Source: Micrococcaceae bacterium Sec5.1
GTDB taxonomy: Bacteria > Actinomycetota > Actinomycetes > Actinomycetales > Micrococcaceae
Assembly: GCA_039636795.1 (NCBI GenBank)
Contig: CP143430.1
Coordinates: 5,270,001-5,334,000 of the forward strand
Direction: 5' to 3'
Length of the DNA stretch: 64,000 nt
This document shows positions 32,701-40,558 of this stretch, piece after piece. The notes under the pieces were generated by a model, which made no database searches, had not been told where the DNA came from, and saw nothing but the letters and a program-made list of their open reading frames with translations. Made by a program: the position numbers and the translations under genes. The number at the start of each line of letters is the position of its first letter. Positions within the stretch are counted from its first letter, which is position 1.

Positions 32701-33427
32701 CTCCTACGACGAACTGGTGGAACTCGAAGGCCGCCCGCGTCTGCGGTATTGGCTGGACCGGATCCTCGCGGAGGGCATGCTCGATGCATCGGTCGCCTAC
32801 GGCTATTTCCCGGTAGTGGCCGAGGGCGAACAGGTGGTGGTGCTGCACCATGGAGAGGACCTCGACGGCGTCCTCGGCACTCCCGGGCTGCTCGCCCCCG
32901 ATGGCGGCTCCGGCGGTCCAATCGGCACCGAGCGCCTGCGCTTCGACTTCCCACGCCAGCGGCGGGACCGGCACTTGTGCCTCGCCGACTTCGTTCGTTC
33001 CCGTGAATCGGGCCAGATCGACGTCCTGCCGATCCAGCTGGTCACCGCGGGCTCGAAGATCGAAGAAGTGACTTCCAAGCTGTTCGCAGGGAACCACTAC
33101 CGCGACTACTACGAGCTCAATGGCCTGGTCATGCAGCTCACCGAGGCGCTGGCTGAATTCTGGCATGCGCGGATCCGTTCCGAGCTGGGTTTCGCAGCCG
33201 AAGAGCCCAAGGACAAAGCCGGATACTTCAAGCTCGACTACCGCGGTGCGCGCTTCTCGCTGGGATATCCGGCGTGCCCGGACATGGAGGATCGCCGCAA
33301 GGTCACGGAGCTGCTGAAACCGGAACGGATGGGCGTGATCCTCAGCGATGAACTGATGCTGCACCCGGAGCAGTCAACTGACGCTTTCGTGTTCCATCAC
33401 CCGGAGGCCAAGTACTTCAAGGTATGA
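29762..33427 (+). CDS. metH: Cobalamin-dependent methionine synthase
   Basis: 1221 aa with all four MetH modules in order. The homocysteine/zinc barrel (1 to about 330) has its Cys ligands in 'GLNCATGP' and 'VGGCCGTTPEH'. The methyl-tetrahydrofolate barrel (about 345-650) starts 'GERTNANGSKAF'. The B12 module has the DxHxxG motif at D773, H775, G778 ('RGDVHDIGKNLV') plus 'MSGLLVKS' and 'GGAALTR'. The AdoMet reactivation domain (about 930-1221) has 'RLRYWLDRILAEG' and 'GYPACPDMEDRRKV'. It methylates homocysteine using methyl-B12. The ATG (MPRFALD) is the first that leaves the zinc barrel complete. A probable B12 importer is encoded convergently. Confidence 0.96.
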   Translation: MPRFALDIDSVPRPVRSQSLLDAVNQRVVIADGAMGTMLQDRELSLEADFQNLEGCNEILNHTRPDVIADIHDAYFAVGIDAVETNTFGANWSNLSDYGIDDRIEELANKGARIARERAEAAEAEDGRMRWVLGSMGPGTKLPSLGHTSYDYLKKTFALQAEGLIDGGADAFLIETSQDLLQTKAAVNGCKQAIVSRGVRLPIFVEVTVETTGTMLMGSEIGAALTALEPLGVDAIGLNCATGPDEMSEHLRHLSKQSSVAIACMPNAGLPILGANGAHYPLSPTELATAHEQFVREFGLGLVGGCCGTTPEHMAAVVERLEPFRTNGNAPDAETVTGGAKSAGGRVPTEREAGVASLYHHVPFDQESAYLAIGERTNANGSKAFRQAMLEERWDDCVDIAREQVRVGAHLLDVCIDYVGRDGVADIKEIVSRFASASTLPLVIDSTEPPVLQAGLEHIGGRPVVNSVNYEDGDGPESRFARIMPLVKEHGTAVIALTIDEQGQARTTEGKVAIASRLVDALVSEWGMRVEDIIVDALTFPIATGQEETRRDAIETIEAIRQISTKYPGIQTTLGVSNVSFGLNPAARMVLNSVFLHEAVQAGLTSGIIDAAKIVPLASLPDEQRKVALDLVWDRREYDADGNVTYDPLAIMLDLFAGVDTAALKDQRAAELAALPTGERLQRRIIDGEGKGLEEDLDLARSEGMTPLGIINDQLLEGMKVVGERFGAGEMQLPFVLQSAEVMKNAVALLEPHMEKSDSSGKGTMVIATVRGDVHDIGKNLVDIILTNNGYKVVNIGIKQGIAEIMAAAEEHDADVIGMSGLLVKSTVVMKENLAELQSRGLAKKWPIILGGAALTRAYVEQDLAEQFEGTVRYAKDAFEGLALMEPLVQVARGADPDAVGLPPLKKRIHKSGPKFTVTEPEAMPGRSDVTAENPVPAPPFWGTRIVRGVALHDYAALLDERATFMGQWGLKPGRGDDGASYDELVELEGRPRLRYWLDRILAEGMLDASVAYGYFPVVAEGEQVVVLHHGEDLDGVLGTPGLLAPDGGSGGPIGTERLRFDFPRQRRDRHLCLADFVRSRESGQIDVLPIQLVTAGSKIEEVTSKLFAGNHYRDYYELNGLVMQLTEALAEFWHARIRSELGFAAEEPKDKAGYFKLDYRGARFSLGYPACPDMEDRRKVTELLKPERMGVILSDELMLHPEQSTDAFVFHHPEAKYFKV

Positions 33428-33436
33428 GGCGGCGCC

Positions 33437-36424
33437 TCAAGGTGTAAGTTGGCGCCGGTCCTTGGCTTTGGGGCCTTGGGGGCGGGCACTCTTTGTGCCC
33501 GCCTTCTTGGTGCTCGTCCTCCTGGATCCAGCGTCCTCAACCCGGGTGGTTTGGCCGTCCTGGCTGGAGACTGGCTTCGCTCGCCTGAAAGCGGCCAGGA
33601 TAGCCCGCCCCACAGCAGCGATTCCGATGATCGTGGTGATGCCACGCAGGGTGTCCCATCCCGCCGTCGAGGTCACTAGGGAGTAGAGCAGGAAGCTGCT
33701 GAGGTTGGTGCCCAGCGGGGCACCGGGCGCGTACGAAATGCCGGTTCCGGCACCGACAGCGAAGGGCCAGAACCAGAGATTGGTCAGCAGGCCGAAGACA
33801 TAGGACGCCACAACGCCGTACCCACAAAGCATCCATAGTTCAGCCCGTCCTCGAACCCGGCGTGGCAACAGGCCCGCCCCAGCCCCCACCCAGGCGCAGG
33901 CGAAGATCTGGAACGGCGACCAAGGGCCGATACCGCTCCACAGGACACTGGAAACGGCGATGGTCAGCGCCCCGAGGAGCATGCCGAAGCGGGGACCGAA
34001 GGCGCGGCCGGCCAGGATCAGCAGGATGAACACTGCTTCAACGCCCCCGACGCCGGTGCTCGCCACACGAACTGCCGAACCGACTGCAGCCAAGACGCCC
34101 AGCAAGGCCACGGTGTGTGCGGAACGCACTGAGCCGTCGAGGGACACCACAATGCCGACAACGGCAAGGGGTGCGATCGCCAGAGCCGCGTAGGGGACGG
34201 CCGCGGCCGCATCCTCAGGTAGGGCCGCCGCGAGCAACGGCCAGCAGAACGCGCCGAGGGCCAAAACGTTGGCAGCCGCGAGAACCGCGATCTCCAAGGC
34301 CCGCGGCAAGCGGAGGTGGCGTTGCGGGGTCCGCTCTGCGCCCCGAACTTCGGAATTATCGCGCAGAGCGGGCCCCACAACCGCGGGAGTCGCAACTGCG
34401 GGCCTCGCAGCCGGGGCTGGCGTCACCGAAGTCGTGTCTGCACTGGATGCGTATGCGGCGTCGGCCTGCGCGGCTGGCGCCACGCCTTCGTCCATCTGCA
34501 CGATCCGGGCGCCAAGGCCGTGGGCGAAATCGACGTCATGCGTGGCGATAAGTACTGCTGCGCCAGAGTCCGCCAATGCGCGCAAGGCGGCCGAGACTCC
34601 TGCCCGGGCCTCAGGATCGAGCCCGCGGGTGGGCTCATCAATAAGGAGGACTTGGGGGTCGCCCGCAGTCTGAAGCGCGATGGCGAGGATACGGCGCTCT
34701 CCGGCCGACAGGTCCCGCGGATGCTCGTGACCTATCGGCATCCCAACCTCACCACGCAATCGGACCAGGCGGGATGTTGCCGATTTTGACAGGGTCCTGT
34801 CCGAGCCATTCGCGTCTGATTTACGCCGTGCCCGTGCTTCGCGCCGATCTGCCGCCCGGAGCTCAGCAGCCACTGTGTCCCTCGTGAAAAGGTCATCAGA
34901 GGCGTCCGGAACCAGGGCGACGCGGCCGCCGCCGACCGTGCCGCTGGTTCCTTCCCCGAGCGCGAGGGCCACCAGGAGCGAGGACTTCCCGGCCCCGTTC
35001 GGCCCAACCAAGGCGACCACTTCGCCAGGGTGGAGGGTCAGTGAGGCGTCGCTTACGAGCGCCTTGCCGTCGCGGTGCACCGCGAGCTTTGTCGCAGTCA
35101 GCACCGGCGCGTCCTCCGGTTTCGACGTCGGTGAGACTGCCGCCGTCGGTGACAGTGCCAACCTCGGTGACACTGCCGGCGTCGGACCTATTCCACCCGG
35201 ACGTGCAGGTGCTGGCGCGGCGCCTGCTACCAAGCCGCCGTCGTGAATTCTCCACCACAAATCGGCGACGCGTAAAAGCGGCTCCGCCCGATGCTCAGCC
35301 ACAATGATGCAGATGCCCGATCCGTGGGCGAGGGCGTCGAGTACTGCGATGACCCGGGCCCGCGCTGTGGTGTCGAGGTCGGCAAGCGGCTCGTCAACCA
35401 GGAGCAGGGCCGGGTGCTCCACCACGGCAGCGGCGATGGCCACGAGCGTTGCCTCGCCGGCCGAGAGAGAGTTGAGGTTCCGGTCCAGGAGCGCCGACAC
35501 TCCAATCCACTCCGCGACCTCCACCGTGCGGGCCCGGGCGATGCCGGCTGCAACGCCGCGCAGTTCAAGCGAAAGTGAGATTTCGTCCCGGACGCGGGTG
35601 CTGGCGAAAGCGGCGCGTGGGTTTTGCAGGACGACGCCGACGACGCCGGCGGTATCGCGTGGCGGCGCGGCGGCACGGTCCACTCCGGCGACACAGACCG
35701 TGCCGGTAAGCTCTCCGCCGTCGACGTGTGAAAGGAGTCCCGCAACGCCCCGCAGGATGGTGGACTTTCCGGAGCCGGTGGGCCCGGTAACAACGGTTAT
35801 TGTCCCGGGGCCTGGCTTGAAGTTTTCGACCTGCAGCCGCGTGTCGCCGATGCGGAATTGGGCGCCCCGGATCTCAAGGGGCAAGCCGGAATCGCTGCCG
35901 GCTTGGTGCGCCGCCCTGCTCCCGAAGCCACGCAATTCCAAGGCCGCGGCTACCCGGCTGGCGTGCTCAAGAGTTCGCTCAAGTACCGGAACAAGGGCTC
36001 TCGGCCCCAGGCGTTCGCCCCGCAACCGGAAGGCCAAGCGGACGGAGGCAACGGCGTCGGCGAGTGCGGGGAGCGCAGCCCAAGCCACCACAAGCGTGCG
36101 GGCTATGCCTTGGAATGGGCCACCGCGGGCCAGCCGCATGAAGCCCCTTGCCACGTCCACGAAGGCGTTGAGCAGTCCGAAGGCAAGGATCATCCCGGCA
36201 ATCGGCAGGGCTGAAACAACCGCCTCCCACAGACCAGGCGATGTTACGGGTCCGAGGAAGACCACGTGGGCGTATGGGGCGGGCAACCGCACTGACGGGA
36301 GTTCCAGCAGCACCGGCCCGACGGTGCCCGCTCCGTTGAAAAGGATGCGATAGATGACCCGCGCCGCTATGAAGACGACGGCGAGCGCCGCGGCAGCGCG
36401 TAACGGCGCGGGTCGAAGGGTCAT
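33437..36424 (-). CDS. Four-in-one ECF transporter: EcfT, two ABC ATPases and S component in one chain (probable cobalamin importer)
   Basis: 995 aa. Residues 1 to about 190 are an EcfT-like membrane scaffold ('GMILAFGLLNAFVDVARG', then 'ALEHASRVAAALELRGFGSR'). ATPase 1 has Walker A 'GPTGSGKST' near 215, signature 'SLSAGEATLVA' and Walker B 'ALLLVDEPLADLD'. ATPase 2 has 'GPNGAGKSS' near 473, 'DLSAGERRILA' and 'VLLIDEPTRGLD'. From about 690 to 940 six hydrophobic segments form the S component. Group II ECF systems usually have these as separate chains. Cobalamin is inferred from the convergent metH and from the DUF4430-like lipoprotein, whose stop overlaps this start (ATGA). The C-terminal 50 residues are a basic, Lys/Arg-rich tail. 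Confidence 0.88.
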   Translation of the reverse strand: MTLRPAPLRAAAALAVVFIAARVIYRILFNGAGTVGPVLLELPSVRLPAPYAHVVFLGPVTSPGLWEAVVSALPIAGMILAFGLLNAFVDVARGFMRLARGGPFQGIARTLVVAWAALPALADAVASVRLAFRLRGERLGPRALVPVLERTLEHASRVAAALELRGFGSRAAHQAGSDSGLPLEIRGAQFRIGDTRLQVENFKPGPGTITVVTGPTGSGKSTILRGVAGLLSHVDGGELTGTVCVAGVDRAAAPPRDTAGVVGVVLQNPRAAFASTRVRDEISLSLELRGVAAGIARARTVEVAEWIGVSALLDRNLNSLSAGEATLVAIAAAVVEHPALLLVDEPLADLDTTARARVIAVLDALAHGSGICIIVAEHRAEPLLRVADLWWRIHDGGLVAGAAPAPARPGGIGPTPAVSPRLALSPTAAVSPTSKPEDAPVLTATKLAVHRDGKALVSDASLTLHPGEVVALVGPNGAGKSSLLVALALGEGTSGTVGGGRVALVPDASDDLFTRDTVAAELRAADRREARARRKSDANGSDRTLSKSATSRLVRLRGEVGMPIGHEHPRDLSAGERRILAIALQTAGDPQVLLIDEPTRGLDPEARAGVSAALRALADSGAAVLIATHDVDFAHGLGARIVQMDEGVAPAAQADAAYASSADTTSVTPAPAARPAVATPAVVGPALRDNSEVRGAERTPQRHLRLPRALEIAVLAAANVLALGAFCWPLLAAALPEDAAAAVPYAALAIAPLAVVGIVVSLDGSVRSAHTVALLGVLAAVGSAVRVASTGVGGVEAVFILLILAGRAFGPRFGMLLGALTIAVSSVLWSGIGPWSPFQIFACAWVGAGAGLLPRRVRGRAELWMLCGYGVVASYVFGLLTNLWFWPFAVGAGTGISYAPGAPLGTNLSSFLLYSLVTSTAGWDTLRGITTIIGIAAVGRAILAAFRRAKPVSSQDGQTTRVEDAGSRRTSTKKAGTKSARPQGPKAKDRRQLTP
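33481..33510 (+). terminator. metH terminator hairpin inside the convergent ECF coding region
   Basis: Perfect 9-bp stem GGCGGGCAC (33481-33489) with GTGCCCGCC (33495-33503), loop TCTTT, then TTCTT. It starts 54 bp after the metH stop but lies inside the last codons of the convergent ECF gene, in the part that encodes its basic tail. The two genes are only nine bases apart, so there is no other room for it. Confidence 0.65.
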
Positions 36425-36972
36425 GCCTTGGGTGCGGCCGGTGCGCCGTCGATGGTGTACAGCAGTTCCAGGCTCTCTCCTGGCTTCACCTGCTGGGTGG
36501 CGAGGCCTTCCTGGGCGTAGGCCCAGTCGCCGGCGGCCGGCTTGACCCAAATGGACCAGTAGGCAAAGCCCGCCGGCATCTTGTCGCATTCTTCGCGGTA
36601 TGTGCCGCCCTTGTGGGTGATGTCGAAGTCGGCGGCCGGCACGCCATTGACCCGGCACACCAGTTCGGTGGGGTATTGCTTTGTTCCCTCGGTTTTCACC
36701 TTGGCTTCATCGAGCACCTTGGCAGCGGTCGTTGGCGCGTCCACGGCAACGCAAACAGTCTTGTCGGCGGCAGCCTGCTTCAGGGCGCCGGAATCGACGA
36801 TGACCTTCACACCGGTGCAGGGCCCGGCGTCAGCGCTGGAGGAAGCCGAGGTTGCGGACGGCGCGGTGCTTGGCTGGGTGGCAGCCGGCGTGGAACAGGC
36901 GGCGAGGGTAATCAGGAGACCAGCGGCGGCGAGGGAGCTCGCGGCGGCGGTGCAGATCTTGGAAAAAGTCAC
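36421..36972 (-). CDS. DUF4430-like lipoprotein, probable cobalamin-binding partner of the ECF transporter
   Basis: 183 aa. The signal peptide ends in a lipobox 'ITLAACS' (Cys near residue 26), followed by a Ser/Thr/Ala linker to about 50. The rest ('VKVIVDSGALKQ', 'PTELVCRVNGVPAADF', 'YWSIWVKPAAGDWAYAQEG', 'LELLYTIDG') looks like the DUF4430 fold, which is related to the C-terminal domain of eukaryotic transcobalamin and intrinsic factor. ECF systems do not normally need a binding protein, so this is likely a surface B12-capturing accessory. It is translationally coupled to the ECF gene. Confidence 0.75.
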   Translation of the reverse strand: MTFSKICTAAASSLAAAGLLITLAACSTPAATQPSTAPSATSASSSADAGPCTGVKVIVDSGALKQAAADKTVCVAVDAPTTAAKVLDEAKVKTEGTKQYPTELVCRVNGVPAADFDITHKGGTYREECDKMPAGFAYWSIWVKPAAGDWAYAQEGLATQQVKPGESLELLYTIDGAPAAPKA

Positions 36973-37082
36973 GAGTCAAGGGTAGGACGTTCATTGTCCC
37001 CAGGCGCTTGGTATCGCGTTGTGTGACGTTATGTCTAGGCTGAGGTTGGACAGTGAGACTGGTTCCCACCCGGTGGATCACC

Positions 37083-37113
37083 GAGAACAGCGATGACGGA
37101 GAACAACGATGAC
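37083..37113 (+). repeat. Duplicated ribosome-binding-site/start unit with a 7-codon upstream frame
   Basis: The 15-mer GAGAACARCGATGAC occurs at 37083-37097 and 37099-37113. The first copy supplies an ATG (37093) that opens a 7-codon frame, MTENNDD, ending with a TGA at 37114-37116 just inside the real gene. The second copy supplies the true start at 37109. The short frame could couple or dampen translation. Confidence 0.55.
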
Positions 37114-37888
37114 TGAAGCAAACAGCAATGCCCGTGCACAGCAGCTGAAAGCCCTGCACGAGGCACCGGAAATCCTGAGTGTGGTTAACGTGTGGGACGC
37201 CATCAGCGCCCAGACAATTGCAGCACTTCCTGAAACGAAGGCCATTGCCACTGCAGGGCATTCGATTGCTGCGGCCTTTGGCTATGCAGACGGAACCATG
37301 CCCCTGGACGTCGCGCTTGAAGGGGTGAAACGAATAGTCAACGCTGTCGATCTGCCGGTCACCGCCGATCTGGATGATGGCTACGGCAACCCGGCCGAGA
37401 CTATCCGTCGAGCTATTGGGATCGGGGTAGTTGGTGCAAACGTCGAAGACCGGTTGCGGCCGTTCGACGAGGCCGTTGCCCGTGTCCAGTCGATCATTTC
37501 AGCCGCCGCAGACGAAGGGATCCCGTTCCAGTTAAACGCACGCACCGACGCGATCGCCCGGGGCGGGGACCGGCCAGTCACGGACAGTATTGAGGACGCC
37601 ATCAGGAGGGGACGAGCCTTCCTCGACGCCGGTGCTTCACTGGTTTTCGTACCTGGCGCCATGACCCGTGAGGTCATCGAGCCGCTGGTTCAGGGCCTCG
37701 GACACGGGAAGCTCTCCGTGATCGGCGCACCGGGAGCCCTGCCGGCAGCAGAGCTCCAGGAACTCGGTGTGGCACGTGTGTCCTACGGTCCGTTTACCCA
37801 GCGGGTGGCTCTGCGCGCACTTCGGGACCTGGCCAGCGACCTTTATGGCTCTGGCGTCATGCCTGCTGACACTCCGGCCCTGAACTAG
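37109..37888 (+). CDS. Isocitrate lyase / PEP-mutase superfamily protein
   Basis: 259 aa TIM-barrel protein. It has 'DLPVTADLDDGYGNPAETIRRAI', the Asp-rich metal-binding loop of the family, then 'GVVGANVEDRL' and 'FQLNARTDAI'. The KKCGH motif of isocitrate lyase is absent, so it is rather an oxaloacetate decarboxylase, 2-methylisocitrate lyase-like or phosphonopyruvate-type enzyme. The true substrate is not readable. It is transcribed away from the lipoprotein gene across 136 bp. Confidence 0.8.
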   Translation: MTEANSNARAQQLKALHEAPEILSVVNVWDAISAQTIAALPETKAIATAGHSIAAAFGYADGTMPLDVALEGVKRIVNAVDLPVTADLDDGYGNPAETIRRAIGIGVVGANVEDRLRPFDEAVARVQSIISAAADEGIPFQLNARTDAIARGGDRPVTDSIEDAIRRGRAFLDAGASLVFVPGAMTREVIEPLVQGLGHGKLSVIGAPGALPAAELQELGVARVSYGPFTQRVALRALRDLASDLYGSGVMPADTPALN

Positions 37889-38010
37889 GCGCTTTTGCCC
37901 GCTGGGTTCCGAGGTCCTGTGGTCGCATCACATAAGGTAACGTCCTGTCTTCGCCCCGTGGACCAGAGCCTATTCTGGGCAGTAGCCAGCGCCCGACAGT
38001 GAAGGAAGCC

Positions 38011-39042
38011 ATGCCCACCAGCGAACATCCCCTGCGCAAGCTTGGTTTCCTCACTATTGGCCTGTTCGACCCCGTGGACCCGGCCGCCGGGCACCAATCC
38101 ACGTTGGAGATCATCGAACTCGGCGAGCGGCTCGGCTTCAACAGCGCTTGGCTGCGGCACCGCCATCTGCAGTTCGGGATCTCCTCTCCGGTTGCGGTCA
38201 TGGCCGCGGCAAGCCAGCGCACCTCCAGGATCGAGCTTGGCACAGCAGTGACGCCATTGGGATGGGAAAACCCCTTGCGCTTGGCAGAGGATCTGGCCAC
38301 CGTGGACCTGCTCTCCGGTGGACGGATCAATCCGGGGCTGAGCGTAGGGGAACCCATGAACTACGACACGCTGAAGCATGAGCTCTACCCGGAAACCGCT
38401 GACCTGGAGGACTTCAGCTACACCCGCGTGGACCGGCTTGCCCGTCTGATCGCCGGCGAAAAGGTGCGGGATTTCTCCGGCAAGCAAGGTGTGGTGGAGG
38501 AATTCTCCAACCGCGTGGAGCCGCACTCTTCCGGGCTTCGTTCGCGGCTTTGGTATGGGGCGGCGAGCATGAAATCAGCGGAATGGGCCGGGACAAACGG
38601 GTTCAATTTGCTCTCCAGCAGTGTGATCTTCCCCGAAACGGGCCAAGAACCGGATTTTGCCCGCGTCCAACAGTCCCAGATTCGCGCCTACCGCGAAGCC
38701 TCTGCCCTGGCAGGGAACACTGCCCGGGTATCGCAGGGCCTGGTAGTGATCCCGACCGACTCGGCTTCGCCCGCCCAGCGGCAGAAATATCAACGGTACG
38801 TCGATGAACGCACACCCCGCACGCGGGCACCACAGGGGCCCAAGCGCATGATGTTCGCGGAAGACATCATCGGTACGAGCGAGGAGATTGCTGAGCAGCT
38901 CTACGCCCACCAAGGATTCCAGGAAGTTGACGAGGTTGCTTTCGCACTGCCCTTCAGCTTTGACCATGAGGACTACGTGCAGATCCTCACTGACATTGCG
39001 GACAAACTGGGGCCGGCCCTGGGGTGGAAGCCGGCCGGCTGA
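38011..39042 (+). CDS. Luciferase-like (LLM class) flavin-dependent oxidoreductase
   Basis: 343 aa bacterial-luciferase-type TIM barrel. Visible are 'LGFLTIGLFDP', 'LEIIELGERLGFNSAWLRHRH', 'TSRIELGTAVTPLGWENPLRLAEDLATVDLLSGGRINPGLSVG' and the C-terminal 'QEVDEVAFALPFSFDHEDYVQILTDIADKLGP'. Such enzymes use FMN or F420 to oxidise varied small molecules. The ATG at 38011 has GAAGGAA upstream. The gene stands alone; an 87-bp remnant repeat begins eight bases after its stop. Confidence 0.85.
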   Translation: MPTSEHPLRKLGFLTIGLFDPVDPAAGHQSTLEIIELGERLGFNSAWLRHRHLQFGISSPVAVMAAASQRTSRIELGTAVTPLGWENPLRLAEDLATVDLLSGGRINPGLSVGEPMNYDTLKHELYPETADLEDFSYTRVDRLARLIAGEKVRDFSGKQGVVEEFSNRVEPHSSGLRSRLWYGAASMKSAEWAGTNGFNLLSSSVIFPETGQEPDFARVQQSQIRAYREASALAGNTARVSQGLVVIPTDSASPAQRQKYQRYVDERTPRTRAPQGPKRMMFAEDIIGTSEEIAEQLYAHQGFQEVDEVAFALPFSFDHEDYVQILTDIADKLGPALGWKPAG

Positions 39043-39050
39043 ACAGCCCT

Positions 39051-39137
39051 TTAATCCACGAACTCCGACTGCGCCTCAATGAAGTCCCCATCCATACAAC
39101 GTCAGCACACACTGACCTTGTGTGGATGAAGGCCGCC
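39051..39137 (-). pseudogene. Remnant copy of the 3' end of the 66-aa gene at 46894 (left repeat of the island)
   Basis: These 87 bp match 46894-46980 at about 90 percent, with two single-base indels. The match covers the stop codon and the last 28 or so codons of the small minus-strand gene 46894-47094 and then ends abruptly; the two indels break the frame. The two copies stand in the same orientation and bracket the 39.3-46.9 kb operon. Confidence 0.8.
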
Positions 39138-39237
39138 TTTTGGGATCACGGTCGTGCCCTACGGCGTCGGGCTGTCAGTAGCCCAGGGACCGGCGTATGC
39201 GGGACGAGAAAGAAAGAATCGTTTCGGCGAAGTATCG

Positions 39238-39315
39238 TTGACAATCTACAACCACCCCGAGTATTGTCGACAATCGACGGTACTTGCCCATCCAAGCCTC
39301 GTCGACAATCGACGA
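39238..39315 (+). promoter_or_regulatory. Promoter and GntR operator boxes of the 39.3-46.2 kb operon
   Basis: A perfect -35 TTGACA (39238-39243) is followed after 18 bp by TATTGT (39262-39267). The -10 lies inside ATTGTCGACAAT (39263-39274), which continues into GTCGA-CAA-TCGAC. A second palindrome TCGTCGA-CAA-TCGACGA occupies 39299-39315. The same core appears at the promoter of the GntR gene at the far end of the operon. Overlap with the -10 implies repression. RBS GGAGG for the first gene follows. Confidence 0.75.
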
Positions 39316-39341
39316 AGATAAAATCCAAACTGGAGGAAAAA

Positions 39342-40031
39342 ATGGCATTCGACATCAAGCCGAAGTTCGTAACGTTCGACATGAACGGAACGCTGATTAA
39401 GTTCGCTATCGCCGACGCGACCCGAACGGTCCTGGGCGAACGCCTGCCGGCAGAGCTCGCCGATGAATACTTGCAGGCCACCAAGGCATACCGGATCGAT
39501 GAGTGCATGGGCGATTACAAGCCCTTCCACCAAATCATCGCCAACTCCATGGAACGCGCCTCGCGCAGGCTCGGCCTTGAGTACCGGGAGGCCGATGCAA
39601 GGGCAGTCTACGAAATCGTCCCGACGTGGGGCCCGTACCCGGGTGTAACCGAGGCACTGAACCGCTTGGCTGAGGCAGTCCCCCTGGTCATCATTACCAA
39701 CAGCGACACCGTGCATGCTGAGCGACTTTCGGAGAACCTCCAAGCTCCCTTCGCAACCGTCATCAGCGCCGAGCAGATGGGCATGTACAAGCCCCGCCTC
39801 GGAGCGTTTGAATACATGTTCGACAAGCTTGGCGCGACACCTGACGAGATCGTGCACGTCTCCGCGAGCCCGATGTACGACCTTCGGTCCGCAGCCACCC
39901 TGGGCATCAGGAACAAGGTGTATGTGGACCGTGGCTTCGAGCATGACGAGCACTGGCTCGGCTACGAGCGGATCACCGACATTGCCGAGCTCCCCGTCCT
40001 CTTCGGCCTGCCACGTTCCGCTGCTTCGTAA
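39342..40031 (+). CDS. HAD-superfamily hydrolase, haloacid dehalogenase type II-like
   Basis: 229 aa. Motif I is 'VTFDMNGTLIKF' with nucleophile D13; residue 15 is Asn instead of the second Asp of phosphatases, as in haloacid dehalogenases where this place is Tyr. Motif II is 'LVIITNSD', motif III Lys is in 'GMYKPRLGAFEYM', and motif IV is 'HVSASPMYDLRSAATLGI'. A C-Cl or other substituted-acid hydrolase is more likely than a phosphatase. First gene of the operon, RBS TGGAGGA; four-gene spacing to the next Rid gene is 17 bp. Confidence 0.82.
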   Translation: MAFDIKPKFVTFDMNGTLIKFAIADATRTVLGERLPAELADEYLQATKAYRIDECMGDYKPFHQIIANSMERASRRLGLEYREADARAVYEIVPTWGPYPGVTEALNRLAEAVPLVIITNSDTVHAERLSENLQAPFATVISAEQMGMYKPRLGAFEYMFDKLGATPDEIVHVSASPMYDLRSAATLGIRNKVYVDRGFEHDEHWLGYERITDIAELPVLFGLPRSAAS

Positions 40032-40048
40032 GAAAGACCTGATGACAG

Positions 40049-40519
40049 GTGAGCGTCACTACGGCGGGCTCGGCCTTGGATCGGCTTCGGGCCCTTGGCC
40101 TGGAGCTTCCAACCCTCGCTGACAGCCCTTATTACGTGGACCACCGCGCCGTGGGTTCCAGTATCCACATCGCCGGCCAACTGCCTTACAAGGACGGTGT
40201 GCTGCTGGGCCAAGCCATCGTGGGCCGGGACGTGGGGCTGGAGAAAGCGCGGGAGCTCGCCCGCCATGCCGCCCTCAATTGCCTCGCCGCGGCTGTGCAG
40301 GCAGTGGGGGACCTGGACCGGGTCCGGATCGTGCAGATGCTGGTGTTCGTGGCCAGCACACCGGACTTCGGCCTGCAATCGCGGGTCGCCAACGCGGCCA
40401 GCGAATTGCTCATCGAGGTGTTGGGGGAGAACGGACGGCACGCCCGGACCGCAATCGGCGTCGCCGGGCTGCCGGCCAACACTCCTGTAGAGATCCAGAT
40501 GATCTGCACAGCCGCTTAG
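40049..40519 (+). CDS. Rid-family protein (YjgF/YER057c/UK114-like subgroup 1)
   Basis: 156 aa, longer than RidA because of an N-terminal 'SALDRLRALGLELPT' segment typical of subgroup 1. The Arg used by RidA for enamine/imine hydrolysis is kept as R133 in 'GRHARTAIGV', with 'VEIQMI' after it. It starts at a GTG with only a weak GACAG site, so it is probably coupled to the upstream HAD gene. Next to a D-threonine-aldolase-like PLP enzyme and two amine-oxidising flavoproteins, an imine-hydrolysing role is reasonable. Confidence 0.85.
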   Translation: MSVTTAGSALDRLRALGLELPTLADSPYYVDHRAVGSSIHIAGQLPYKDGVLLGQAIVGRDVGLEKARELARHAALNCLAAAVQAVGDLDRVRIVQMLVFVASTPDFGLQSRVANAASELLIEVLGENGRHARTAIGVAGLPANTPVEIQMICTAA

Positions 40520-40558
40520 GCGCGGATATGTTGGCGGCAAATTCATGAGGAGAACAGC

